Positions 1-8,333 of a stretch of 38,867 bases of DNA are shown one piece after another. A model generated the notes under the pieces. It worked only from the letters and a program-made list of their open reading frames with translations. It ran no database searches and was not told where the DNA came from. Location: positions 1-38,867 of the forward strand of contig JADGPF010000016.1 of the NCBI GenBank assembly GCA_017882585.1, written 5' to 3'. This DNA comes from Thermoleophilia bacterium. Its GTDB lineage: Bacteria > Actinomycetota > Thermoleophilia > Miltoncostaeales > Miltoncostaeaceae. Positions within the stretch are counted from its first letter, which is position 1. Each line of letters opens with the position of its first letter. A program made the position numbers and the translations under genes.

Positions 1-618
1 CTGACGGTTGGCTCCGACGAGATCCTCGCGCTGGTTGGACCCTCCGGATCGGGCAAGACGACGCTGTGCTCGATCGCCGGCGGGCTGCTCGCACCGACTT
101 TCGGATCGGTCGTGGTCGGCGGCCAGGATATCTCCGATTACACCTCGCACCAGCTGACGGACTTCCGCCGCAACGCCGTCGGGTTCGTCTTCCAGACGGT
201 CAATCTGGTGCCCTTCCTGACGGCGCGCGAGAACCTGCTGGTCGTCGACGAGATCGGCCCGCGGACGGGTGCACGGGGGCGCGCACGGGCCGACCAACTG
301 CTGGAGGAACTCGGCCTCGCCGATCGCGCCAAAAACATGCCCGCCCAATTGTCGGGCGGGCAGCGCCAACGGGTGGCGATCGGCCGCGCGCTGATGAACG
401 AGCCGTCGCTGGTCTTGTTCGACGAGCCGACCTCGGCGCTTGATACCGAGCTCGGTGACCAAGTCGTGCACCTCATTCGCGAGGAGATGAAGTCGCGCGG
501 CAAGGCCGCGATCATCGTGACTCACGACGACCGCATCACCCATTATGCGGACCGCATCGTGCGGATCGTCGACGGCCGGATCACCGACGAGGGGGCGTCG
601 GCACCGCCGGACCGGTGA
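1..618 (+). CDS. ABC transporter ATP-binding protein, LolD/MacB-like (5' partial)
   Basis: ATPase subunit that should power a membrane export or lipoprotein-type ABC transporter from the cytoplasmic face. The frame is open from base 1, so the first roughly 20-30 residues and the start lie outside the window. Walker A GPSGSGKTT is at 37-63, the Q-loop FVFQTVNLVPF near 187-219, the signature LSGGQRQRVAIGRAL at 349-393, Walker B LVLFDEPTSALD at 409-444 and the H-loop THDD at 520-531. The Q-loop and signature wording are those of the LolD/MacB/FtsE group that pairs with FtsX/MacB-type permeases. A partner permease is presumably upstream, outside the window. The exact substrate cannot be told. Confidence 0.93.
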   Translation: MTVGSDEILALVGPSGSGKTTLCSIAGGLLAPTFGSVVVGGQDISDYTSHQLTDFRRNAVGFVFQTVNLVPFLTARENLLVVDEIGPRTGARGRARADQLLEELGLADRAKNMPAQLSGGQRQRVAIGRALMNEPSLVLFDEPTSALDTELGDQVVHLIREEMKSRGKAAIIVTHDDRITHYADRIVRIVDGRITDEGASAPPDR

Positions 619-850
619 TCGGGCCGCCGATCGCGTTTGACGATCGTGTGCGCTGCCGACTGGCCAGAGACCTCGAGCACCCCGTCGCTTACCCGATCGG
701 TTCTGGGCGGATGCCGCCGATCGGGACGTCCGTCAGACGGGCCATCTCGCCATCGGAGGTGATGAGATCCTCGCGGGCAAAGTCCGCGACGTGCGCGTGC
801 CCCTACGGCCCGGCGCCAGTGCACCATCCCACCCGGCGCGGCGGCGCACG

Positions 851-2044
851 TTACCGCGTCGTGCCGTCGCGCTCGACGATCATCGCGATCCCCTGGCCGC
901 CGCCGATGCACAGCGAGGCCAGGCCGAACCGCACCTCGCGGCGCTGCATCTCATACAGCAGGGTGGTCAGCACGCGCGCCCCGGAGGCACCGACCGGATG
1001 CCCAAGCGCGATCGCGCCGCCGTTGACGTTGGTGATCTCCGGATCGAGCCCGAGCGTCCGGATCACGCCGAGGCTCTGCGCCGCGAATGCCTCGTTGAGC
1101 TCAATGAGCTCGATATCGGCGAGTTCGAGCCCGGCCTTGGCGAGCGCGAGCGGAATCGCCTTGACCGGCCCCATGCCCATGATGCGCGGCGCGACGCCTG
1201 CCGTCGCCCAGCTGCGGATGACCGCGAGCGGCGCGATCCCGGCGGCCGACGCCGCATCCCGGCTCATCACGACCACGGCGGCGGCCCCGTCGTTGATACC
1301 CGACGCGTTGCCCGCGGTCACCGTGCCCGCGGGATCGAACGCGGGCCGCAACCCGGCGAGCAAGTCCGCGGTCGTGGCCGGACGCGGATGCTCGTCGACG
1401 CTCACAGGTACGGGGTCGCCACGGCGCCGCGGCACCGGGACCGGGACGATCTCCGCGGAAAATCGATCCGCGGCAATCGCCCGCCCTGCGCGCTCCTGTG
1501 AGCGCGCGGCAAACCTGTCCTGATCGACCCGAGTGATCGCCAGATCGGCCGCGATGTTCTCGGCGGTGATTCCCATGTGCACATCGGTCATCGCACACGA
1601 CAGGCCGTCGCGCAGGATCGAATCGTAGATCTGACCATGCCCGAGGCGGTACCCGTGACGGGCCTGCTCGAGCAGGTACGGTGACCGCGTCATGTTCTCG
1701 GTCCCGCCCGCGACGACGACCTGTGCGTCCCCGAGTTGCACCTGCTGGGCGGCGATCGCCACCGCCCGCAATCCCGACCCGCACAGCTGGTTGACGGCGG
1801 TCGCGGGAACCTTGTCTCCAAGCCCGGCACGAAGCGCGGCCTGGCGCACCACGTTCTGCCCGAGCCCGGCCGACAGGACATTGCCGAGAATGACGTCGTC
1901 GACGGCATCTGTCGGCACGCCGGCGCGCGCGCGGGCTTCGTCAATGACGATCGCCCCGAGTTCGACGGCGGGCACGGAGGCGAATGCCCCGTTGAACGAT
2001 CCGATGGCCGTCCGGACCGCACTGGCGATCACCGCCTCGCGCAT
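851..2044 (-). CDS. Acetyl-CoA acetyltransferase (thiolase family)
   Basis: Thiolase that condenses or cleaves acyl-CoA units, either making acetoacetyl-CoA or acting in beta-oxidation. It has 397 residues, the normal family length. The nucleophile is Cys88 in NQLCGSG, the catalytic His is about 349 in [14 protein letters not shown], and the second Cys is about 379 in SLCIGGGQG. The frame is open to a GTG at 2050, but AGGAG at 2050-2054 overlaps that codon and sits 5 nt before the ATG at 2044, so I take the ATG. The N-terminus [12 protein letters not shown] is typical. It stands alone, with no acyl-CoA dehydrogenase or hydratase beside it, so biosynthetic versus degradative use is open. Confidence 0.95.
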   Translation of the reverse strand: MREAVIASAVRTAIGSFNGAFASVPAVELGAIVIDEARARAGVPTDAVDDVILGNVLSAGLGQNVVRQAALRAGLGDKVPATAVNQLCGSGLRAVAIAAQQVQLGDAQVVVAGGTENMTRSPYLLEQARHGYRLGHGQIYDSILRDGLSCAMTDVHMGITAENIAADLAITRVDQDRFAARSQERAGRAIAADRFSAEIVPVPVPRRRGDPVPVSVDEHPRPATTADLLAGLRPAFDPAGTVTAGNASGINDGAAAVVVMSRDAASAAGIAPLAVIRSWATAGVAPRIMGMGPVKAIPLALAKAGLELADIELIELNEAFAAQSLGVIRTLGLDPEITNVNGGAIALGHPVGASGARVLTTLLYEMQRREVRFGLASLCIGGGQGIAMIVERDGTTR

Positions 2045-2049
2045 CGACA

Positions 2050-2054
2050 CTCCT
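2050..2054 (-). promoter_or_regulatory. Ribosome binding site deciding the thiolase start
   Basis: AGGAG (minus strand) lies 5 nt before the ATG at 2044. It overlaps the alternative upstream GTG, which argues against that codon as the start. Confidence 0.7.
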
Positions 2055-2149
2055 GTCTCGCGGCGCTCGCGATGGGCGCCGTCGCCGTGCCGATCCTCAC
2101 CCGCACGACACGGGTGCCCTGAGCGCCGTGGGCCGCCGCTCCGCGATGT

Positions 2150-2467
2150 TCAGGCCGTAAAGCTCTTTCCGCACCCGCATGAGGCACTGGCGTTCGGATT
2201 CTTGATGACGAACCCGGCTCCCTGGAAGCTCTCCTCGTAATCCACTTGGGCCCCGAGCAGGTAGGGCACGCTGAACCGATCGACGATCACGGTCGCGCCC
2301 GCGTCCTCGATCACTTCGTCGCCGTCCGTCGGCGCCCCGAGTGAGAGCGCGTACTCGAAACCGGAGCAGCCTCCCGGAATTACCTGGAGCCGTAGGCCGG
2401 CACCCGGGCCTTCATCGGCGACCAGTTCCTTGAGATGCTCCGCGGCTGACGAGGTGAGTGTCACCAT
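2150..2467 (-). CDS. erpA: HesB/IscA/ErpA-type iron-sulfur cluster insertion protein
   Basis: A-type carrier that takes Fe-S clusters from the assembly scaffold to apo-proteins in the cytoplasm. It has 105 residues, standard for the family. The three cluster-binding cysteines are visible: Cys34 in PGGCSGFEY, and Cys97 and Cys99 in the C-terminal CGCGKSF. The ATG at 2467 has a GGAAG about 5 nt upstream. There is no iscS/iscU or suf gene nearby, so the IscA versus ErpA choice is not settled by context; the symbol is the commoner name for stand-alone copies. Confidence 0.93.
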   Translation of the reverse strand: MVTLTSSAAEHLKELVADEGPGAGLRLQVIPGGCSGFEYALSLGAPTDGDEVIEDAGATVIVDRFSVPYLLGAQVDYEESFQGAGFVIKNPNASASCGCGKSFTA

Positions 2468-2555
2468 GAGCGCTTCCGTCCTTTTGCTCGTACTGCGACA
2501 AGTGTGATTCTGGCAGGCTCGCGGGCGTCACGCAAACTCATTACCCGGTGAACCA

Positions 2556-2574
2556 TGCGTCCTGCCCGGACGCA
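2556..2574 (-). terminator. Hairpin behind the LLM oxidoreductase gene, possible terminator
   Basis: A perfect 7-bp stem, TGCGTCC / GGACGCA, with a 5-nt loop (2563-2567) lies about 22 nt beyond the stop of the gene ending at 2597 and before the ErpA gene. No T-run follows, so it is a weak terminator candidate rather than a textbook one. Confidence 0.35.
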
Positions 2575-2596
2575 CCGATTGCACACGCATCATTGA

Positions 2597-3640
2597 TTAC
2601 GTGGCGTCGGCGATTTCCCGCAGCGAGGTGATCAGGCCGACCGCGTCCGGCTCGAGCGCGCGCACGATCAGCGTCCCGACGCCCGCCTCGCGCAGCGCCC
2701 CGATGCGCTCGGCGATCGCGTCCGGCGGCCCGCAGAGGGTCAGCGCGCGCAGCATGTCCTCGGGGATCGTCTGGGCGGCCTTGGTCCGACTGCCGGACAG
2801 ATAGAGATCCTGGATCGCGGCCGCGGCGTCCGGCCAGCCGAGCCGCGCGACCACCTCGGTGTAAAAGTTGGCTCCCCGCGCACCCATCCCGCCCACGTAG
2901 CGGGCGATCTCGGGACGCATCGCGTCGCGCAGTGGCGCGACCTGCGTCTCATCTCCGATTGCACACGCCATGGTTACGGTGATCTGGAGGGCCCCGAGCT
3001 CGGGCACGCGGGCGGCCCGCCCGCGCTCGAGTGACGCACCCCAAACGGCGTCGAGCCGCTCCGGGATGAAAAACAATGGGTACCACCCGTCGGCAACCTC
3101 GGCGGCGAGCTCGACCATCCCGGGGCGCATCACGGCAAGGTGGATGGGGATCGCCCCGATCCCGCCCGGGGCGAGCAGTCGCAGCGGGCGCCCCAGGCCG
3201 GTGCCCTCGCCGTCACGAAGCGGCACGCGGACCGCCCGTCCGTCGTACTCGGACATCCCGCCACCCCACAGCAACCGGCAGATCTCGATCGTGTCGCGCA
3301 GCCGCGCGCGCGGTTGTGCGAACGCGACACCGTGGAAGCCCTCGATGACCTGCGGTCCTGAGGTTCCGAGTCCGAGCTCGAAGCGTCCGCCCGACAGCAC
3401 CGCCAGACCGGCCGCGGTCTGGGCGATCAGCGACGGTGTGCGTGTGTGCACGGGCAGCACGCCCGCGGCGATGGACATCCGCGAGGTCCGGGCCGCCAGG
3501 AAGCCGAGCAGGCTCGGGGCGTCATAGCCCCACGCCTCGGGGACCCACGCGACGTCGAGCCCCACGTCCTCGAGCGCGAGGAGCTCATCGACCTGTGCAA
3601 GCGGAGCGCGCGTGTAGTCGATCGCCATCCCGAGGCGCAT
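2597..3640 (-). CDS. LLM class F420-dependent oxidoreductase
   Basis: Luciferase-like (TIM-barrel) oxidoreductase of 347 residues, expected to use reduced coenzyme F420 (or FMN) on an unknown small molecule. The N-terminal strand MRLGMAIDY, the segment DVAWVPEAWGYDA and the stretch GRFELGLGTSGPQVIEGFHG are typical of the actinobacterial F420 LLM group. The frame is open upstream to 3736, but that part is Pro/Gly-rich and non-conserved and overlaps the end of the aldo/keto reductase gene. The ATG at 3638-3640 starts the first beta strand exactly, although no strong Shine-Dalgarno precedes it. It lies 52 nt behind the aldo/keto reductase gene, likely as one transcript. Confidence 0.9.
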   Translation of the reverse strand: MRLGMAIDYTRAPLAQVDELLALEDVGLDVAWVPEAWGYDAPSLLGFLAARTSRMSIAAGVLPVHTRTPSLIAQTAAGLAVLSGGRFELGLGTSGPQVIEGFHGVAFAQPRARLRDTIEICRLLWGGGMSEYDGRAVRVPLRDGEGTGLGRPLRLLAPGGIGAIPIHLAVMRPGMVELAAEVADGWYPLFFIPERLDAVWGASLERGRAARVPELGALQITVTMACAIGDETQVAPLRDAMRPEIARYVGGMGARGANFYTEVVARLGWPDAAAAIQDLYLSGSRTKAAQTIPEDMLRALTLCGPPDAIAERIGALREAGVGTLIVRALEPDAVGLITSLREIADAT

Positions 3641-3692
3641 CACGTCGCGCCCGGGATCGGCCGGGGATCCGCCGTCTGGGGCCCGGCGGCCA

Positions 3693-4667
<975 letters not shown>

Positions 4668-4784
4668 GTGCTCGCTCCACGTCCGGCGCTGTGCGCGGTT
4701 GGCGCACCCACCCGGTCATCCTGCCAGGCATGCGCGGTGCGCCGCCCACCGCACTCGATCGTGCCGGGTGCCGATCGGCGCGAG

Positions 4785-4790
4785 TAGGAT
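4785..4790 (+). promoter_or_regulatory. Candidate -10 box (TAGGAT) ahead of the glutaredoxin-like gene
   Basis: A TANNNT hexamer in an otherwise GC-rich divergent intergenic region (4668-4829), about 40 nt before the start at 4830. No good -35 is visible, so support is weak. Confidence 0.3.
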
Positions 4791-4829
4791 CCGGGTAGCA
4801 ACCCCAGCTCGACCCCGGAAGGCACGCCC

Positions 4830-5126
4830 ATGATCACCCTGTTGCAGTTGCGCAAGTGCCCCTGGGCCGCGGCGGTCCGCCAGACCCTCGCAAACGTCGA
4901 CCAGGACTACGGCGTCGTCCAGGTGCCGTACGACCGCAGCCTGCGCCATCAGGTCATCGAGATGACCGGCCAGGACAAGACGCCCGTGCTGATCGACGGC
5001 GACACCGTCATCTGGGAATCGCGACGGATCGTCGCCTACCTGTACGAGACCTATGGCGATCGGCGCCAGCACGAGCGGGCGCAGGAAATCCGCCAAGAGC
5101 TCCGCACACCCATCGTCACTTCCTAA
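4830..5126 (+). CDS. Glutaredoxin / GST N-terminal domain-like protein
   Basis: Small 98-residue thioredoxin-fold protein. Cys10-Pro11 (RKCPWAAAVRQ) stands where glutaredoxins and GSTs carry the N-terminal active-site Cys; TPVLIDGD (51-58) gives the cis-Pro loop, and ESRRIVAYLYETYG (63-76) is the usual end of a GST N-terminal domain. There is no C-terminal helical GST domain, so it is a single-domain thiol protein. GGAAGG sits 7 nt before the ATG. It is followed 18 nt later by the cupin gene, so the two are likely co-transcribed. The thiol partner is unknown. Confidence 0.82.
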   Translation: MITLLQLRKCPWAAAVRQTLANVDQDYGVVQVPYDRSLRHQVIEMTGQDKTPVLIDGDTVIWESRRIVAYLYETYGDRRQHERAQEIRQELRTPIVTS

Positions 5127-5144
5127 CGATCGGAGACCAGACGC

Positions 5145-5549
5145 ATGCCCGAGCGATACGCCAAGGTGGATCCCAGCACGCTGCAGGAGCGCGAGCGCAA
5201 GGGCGGAGGCGCGGCCTCCCGCGATCTCGGCGGGGCCCTCGGCGCCGAGAACATCACCGCGCGCGTCTGGCGCTTCGGACCTGGTCACGAGATGGCCTAT
5301 CACCGCCATCGCGTCCAGGAGGAGTTCTACCAACTCGTCTCGGGCGGTCCGCAGGAGGTCCTGATCGAGGGTGAACCGGTCGTCGTCAACGACGGCGAGT
5401 GGCTGCGCCTGCCCAAGGCCACCAACCGCAAGATCCAGAACCACACCGATCGCGAGGCGACCTGGCTGGCGATCGGCGCACCTCCCGGGGATGGCATCAC
5501 GGACGGGATGCGCATCGACATCGCGACCGGCCAGGAGATCCCCCGCTAG
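5145..5549 (+). CDS. Cupin domain-containing protein
   Basis: 134-residue single-domain cupin of unknown substrate. Cupin motif 1 is clear: Gly47, His53, His55, Glu59 and Gly67 within the segment from GPGHEM to QLVSG. Motif 2 (around NDGEWLRLP to KIQNH) lacks the usual metal-binding His at its canonical spot, so metal binding may be incomplete and a binding rather than a catalytic role is possible. The ATG at 5145 has a GGAG about 9 nt upstream. It lies in tandem with the glutaredoxin-like gene. Confidence 0.85.
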   Translation: MPERYAKVDPSTLQERERKGGGAASRDLGGALGAENITARVWRFGPGHEMAYHRHRVQEEFYQLVSGGPQEVLIEGEPVVVNDGEWLRLPKATNRKIQNHTDREATWLAIGAPPGDGITDGMRIDIATGQEIPR

Positions 5550-5680
5550 GCGTGGTGACCCCACACATGCGCAGGCCGACGATGGGCCATCGTCCTGCGC
5601 GGGGTCCCGGAGCGCCGTCTGTACCATCGCCGGCACCGTACGCGCCCGCCAATGCGGCGCGACGGCGTCTGCGAGACCCG

Positions 5681-7279
5681 ATGTCCAGCTTCCCGTCATC
5701 CACCGCCCGTCTACGGGCCCGCCTGGACACGCCGGCGGTGCTGTGGATGCTTACGGGCCTGACAACGATCGTCGCGGTGGCGCTCGTGGCCGTGGCCACG
5801 CGCCAGGGCTCGGCGGTCTCGCCGGATTCGGCGACCTACGTCTCCGGCGCACGGAACCTCGCCGCAGGGAACGGCTACTCGGACTTCCGGCTGATCGCGA
5901 TCACCGATTGGCCGCCTGGGCTGTCGGTCACGCTGGTGGCCCTGCATGCGGCTGGCATCGGCGCCCTGACCGCGGCGCGCTGGCTCAACATCGCCGCCCT
6001 CGGTGCGGTGGTGCTCCTCACGTTCGCGCTCGGGCAACGCTATCTGCGCCGCGGCTGGCTGGCGCTGGTCGCCGCGATGGTCGCCGGTTTCGCGCCGGCG
6101 ATGCTCGGGGTGTTCAGCTTCATCTGGAGCGAGCCGGTGTTCTGCGCGATCACCCTGGGCGTGTTGCTGATCCTGGAACGGATCGCCGCGGACCCGCGCG
6201 CATCCTGGTGGTGGATCGTGGCCGCCGGAGTGCTCGCCGGCATCGGGTTTTCGTACCGCTATGCGGGTATGACGCTGATCGCGGTCGTGGTGATCGCGGT
6301 CGTGGTGGGCGCGTGGGGTACCGGGGCCGCGCGCGTCGGTCTGCGGAGTGCCGGGGCACTGGTGGCGAGCCTTGTCCTGCCGCTCGTGGTCGTCGCGAGC
6401 AATCTGCGCCACGGATCGCTCACAGGCCAGCGGGTGCCGTCGACCGAGACGCTGCACGGCGTGCTTGTCAGCTCCGAGCAGTTCCTGGTCGGCTGGCTGC
6501 TGGCCGGACACCATCCTGGCCGCGCGCTGGGTACGGTCCTTGTGCTCGCGGTCATCCTGGGGACCGGATGCGGCGTTGCTCTGCGTCTCGGTCAGGTCGG
6601 GACGCGATCCATGGCGGCACGCGCGTTGGTGCCGTTGGTGGTCTTCGTCGCCGGGTACGCGCTGTACATTCTCGCCACCGAATTCCAGACCTCCATCGAC
6701 CCCCCCGACGACCGGATCTGCTCGCCGATGCTGGCGCCGGCGGCAATCCTGATCATGATCGCCATCGATGCGGTCCTGGATCGCTGTCCGGCGCGCGCTG
6801 CTCGAACGCTCACCGCCGCGGTCGGCGCCGTGTTGGGCATCTGGATCGCGGCCATGCTGATCGTCTCCGTCACCCATGCCCGCGCAGACGGGCGCGCCGG
6901 CGTCCGGTTCAGCGCCGACGGGTACACGATCGGCCGGTGGACCGAGTCCTCATTCATGCGGGCCGTCGGCGCGCTGCCGGCCGGAAGCGAGCTGTTTTCC
7001 AACCAACCTGGCGGGGTCTATCTGGCCACGGGGCGGCAGCCCATCACCTATTCGGGTCAGCCCACGGCCTACCCGCCCATCCCCGAGGCGCAACAGGCCA
7101 CGACGCTCATCGCAACGATCGCCGCCGCCCGCGGGCCGGTCTATGTCGTGTGGACGCTTCCGAACCATCGCCCGCACCTGGTCACCCCTGTGGATCTCAG
7201 CGCGCGCGGCGTGCGGCTCGAGCCGATTCTGGCGACCCCCCGCGGCACCATCTATCGCGTCGCCGGCAGCGGCGGCTGA
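5681..7279 (+). CDS. GT-C / GT39-like polytopic membrane glycosyltransferase
   Basis: Polytopic membrane protein of about 532 residues resembling the dolichyl-phosphate-mannose / ArnT family, which transfers sugars from polyprenyl-phosphate donors on the outer face of the membrane. The first helix is near residues 19-40. It is followed by SPDSATYVSGARNL with Asp49, the usual acidic residue of the first external loop, and by TDWPPGLS. Many hydrophobic segments follow, and a soluble extracytoplasmic tail of about 130 residues ends the protein. The frame is open further upstream, but that part is Arg/Pro/His-rich; the ATG at 5681 sits just before the first helix. The Shine-Dalgarno is weak, so the start is moderately sure. 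Acceptor unknown. Confidence 0.8.
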   Translation: MSSFPSSTARLRARLDTPAVLWMLTGLTTIVAVALVAVATRQGSAVSPDSATYVSGARNLAAGNGYSDFRLIAITDWPPGLSVTLVALHAAGIGALTAARWLNIAALGAVVLLTFALGQRYLRRGWLALVAAMVAGFAPAMLGVFSFIWSEPVFCAITLGVLLILERIAADPRASWWWIVAAGVLAGIGFSYRYAGMTLIAVVVIAVVVGAWGTGAARVGLRSAGALVASLVLPLVVVASNLRHGSLTGQRVPSTETLHGVLVSSEQFLVGWLLAGHHPGRALGTVLVLAVILGTGCGVALRLGQVGTRSMAARALVPLVVFVAGYALYILATEFQTSIDPPDDRICSPMLAPAAILIMIAIDAVLDRCPARAARTLTAAVGAVLGIWIAAMLIVSVTHARADGRAGVRFSADGYTIGRWTESSFMRAVGALPAGSELFSNQPGGVYLATGRQPITYSGQPTAYPPIPEAQQATTLIATIAAARGPVYVVWTLPNHRPHLVTPVDLSARGVRLEPILATPRGTIYRVAGSGG

Positions 7280-7286
7280 CGGCACG

Positions 7287-7300
7287 GCGGCGGCCGCCGC
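7287..7300. terminator. GC palindrome at a convergent junction
   Basis: A perfect 14-nt self-complementary run (GCGGCGGCCGCCGC) lies in the 23-nt gap between the convergent GT39-like and DUF72 genes. It has no loop or T-run, so it is only a weak candidate for a two-way terminator. Confidence 0.25.
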
Positions 7301-7302
7301 GC

Positions 7303-8235
7303 TCACCAGTCCGCGCCGGCCGCCTGCTCGGGAGCGACGCCGAAGTTCGAACGGACATTGGCGACCATCTTCTGGAACTCGCCCGCGTTGCGCAACGCGT
7401 AGTCCTCGGCGTTGTTGTTGAAGACGACCACGACGTCTTCAACACGCTTGCTCATCTGGACCACCGGCGCGACGAACTCGTCGAGTTCCTCCGGCGCATA
7501 GCGATAGTTGAACCGCTCAGCCACGGTGCGCGACCCGTGCCAGGTGTCGGCGTTGCGGCCGTGCAGACGCAGATAACCGAGCTGCGGACAGGTGATCTCG
7601 ACCAACGGCGGCATGGCCGACATTGCCTCGCTGCGAGGGGCGTCGACGCAGACGTACGCCGCACCCAGGTCGGCGAGCATCGCCATTGTCGCCTCCCGGG
7701 CGGGACCGGTGACCCACGAACGGTGGCGGAACTCGACCGCCACGCGCACGGGTGCTAACCGGTTGATGATCCGCGCGATCTCGGCCCGCTCTGCATCGCC
7801 GAAGGCCAGCGATGGGGGCAGTTGCAGCAGGATCGCCTCAAGCTTGGCGCCCATCGGCCCCAACGCCTCCAGGAGCGTGTCGATCGCCGCGTCACGCAAC
7901 TCGCGCGACGGACGGACGATGTGTCCGCGCGCATCCGTGGCAAACGGCAGCGTCCGCAGTGGTCCCGGCAGGCGCGACGGATCGCTGCGATGCCCGGAGA
8001 TCACCTGGTGAGCCTTGACCACGAACCGGAACCGGTCCGGCGTGCGCGCGGTCCAATTCTCGACCGTCCGCAGCGACGGCAGCGCATAGAACGTCGCGTT
8101 GACCTCGACCAGGGGGAAGTGGTCGGCGTAGTACCGCAGCCGGGCGGCGGCGTCGTTTTTGACCGCGGGCGGATACCACCCGGCCTTGATGAACTCGGGG
8201 TCGGTCCAGGAGGCGGTGCCGACGTAGATTGCCAT
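7303..8235 (-). CDS. DUF72 (YecE-like) family protein
   Basis: 310-residue TIM-barrel protein of the DUF72/YecE family, whose biochemical role is not established. Family hallmarks are the N-terminal IYVGTASWTDPEFI, LRYYADHFPLVEVNATFYALP, FVVKAHQVISGHR and the C-terminal VVFNNNAEDYALRNA. The length is somewhat above the usual 240-300. The ATG at 8235 has only a G-rich weak ribosome site. It is convergent with the GT39-like gene (23-nt gap) and 98 nt downstream of the HD-GYP gene, on the same strand. Confidence 0.9.
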   Translation of the reverse strand: MAIYVGTASWTDPEFIKAGWYPPAVKNDAAARLRYYADHFPLVEVNATFYALPSLRTVENWTARTPDRFRFVVKAHQVISGHRSDPSRLPGPLRTLPFATDARGHIVRPSRELRDAAIDTLLEALGPMGAKLEAILLQLPPSLAFGDAERAEIARIINRLAPVRVAVEFRHRSWVTGPAREATMAMLADLGAAYVCVDAPRSEAMSAMPPLVEITCPQLGYLRLHGRNADTWHGSRTVAERFNYRYAPEELDEFVAPVVQMSKRVEDVVVVFNNNAEDYALRNAGEFQKMVANVRSNFGVAPEQAAGADW

Positions 8236-8333
8236 CAGGACCCCGCCACCGGGTGCGCCTGGGGCCGCCGTGGGGCTGTCGCGTGCAGATGCATGCCGAC
8301 AGCGAGCTTAGCGCCGGTCTCACCGCAGCGGGT

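Noticed and set aside
689-802. A 38-codon open frame on the minus strand in the 619-850 gap (DFAREDLITSDGEMARLTD)
   Set aside because: It looks faintly coding but has no good start or ribosome site, and I recognise no family. It could be a gene remnant, but support is too thin.
5371-7758. Very long plus-strand open frame across the cupin, GT39-like and DUF72 genes
   Set aside because: Its product is Arg/Ala/Gly/Pro-rich without any domain, and it crosses three well-supported genes in other frames. High GC content keeps such frames free of stops.
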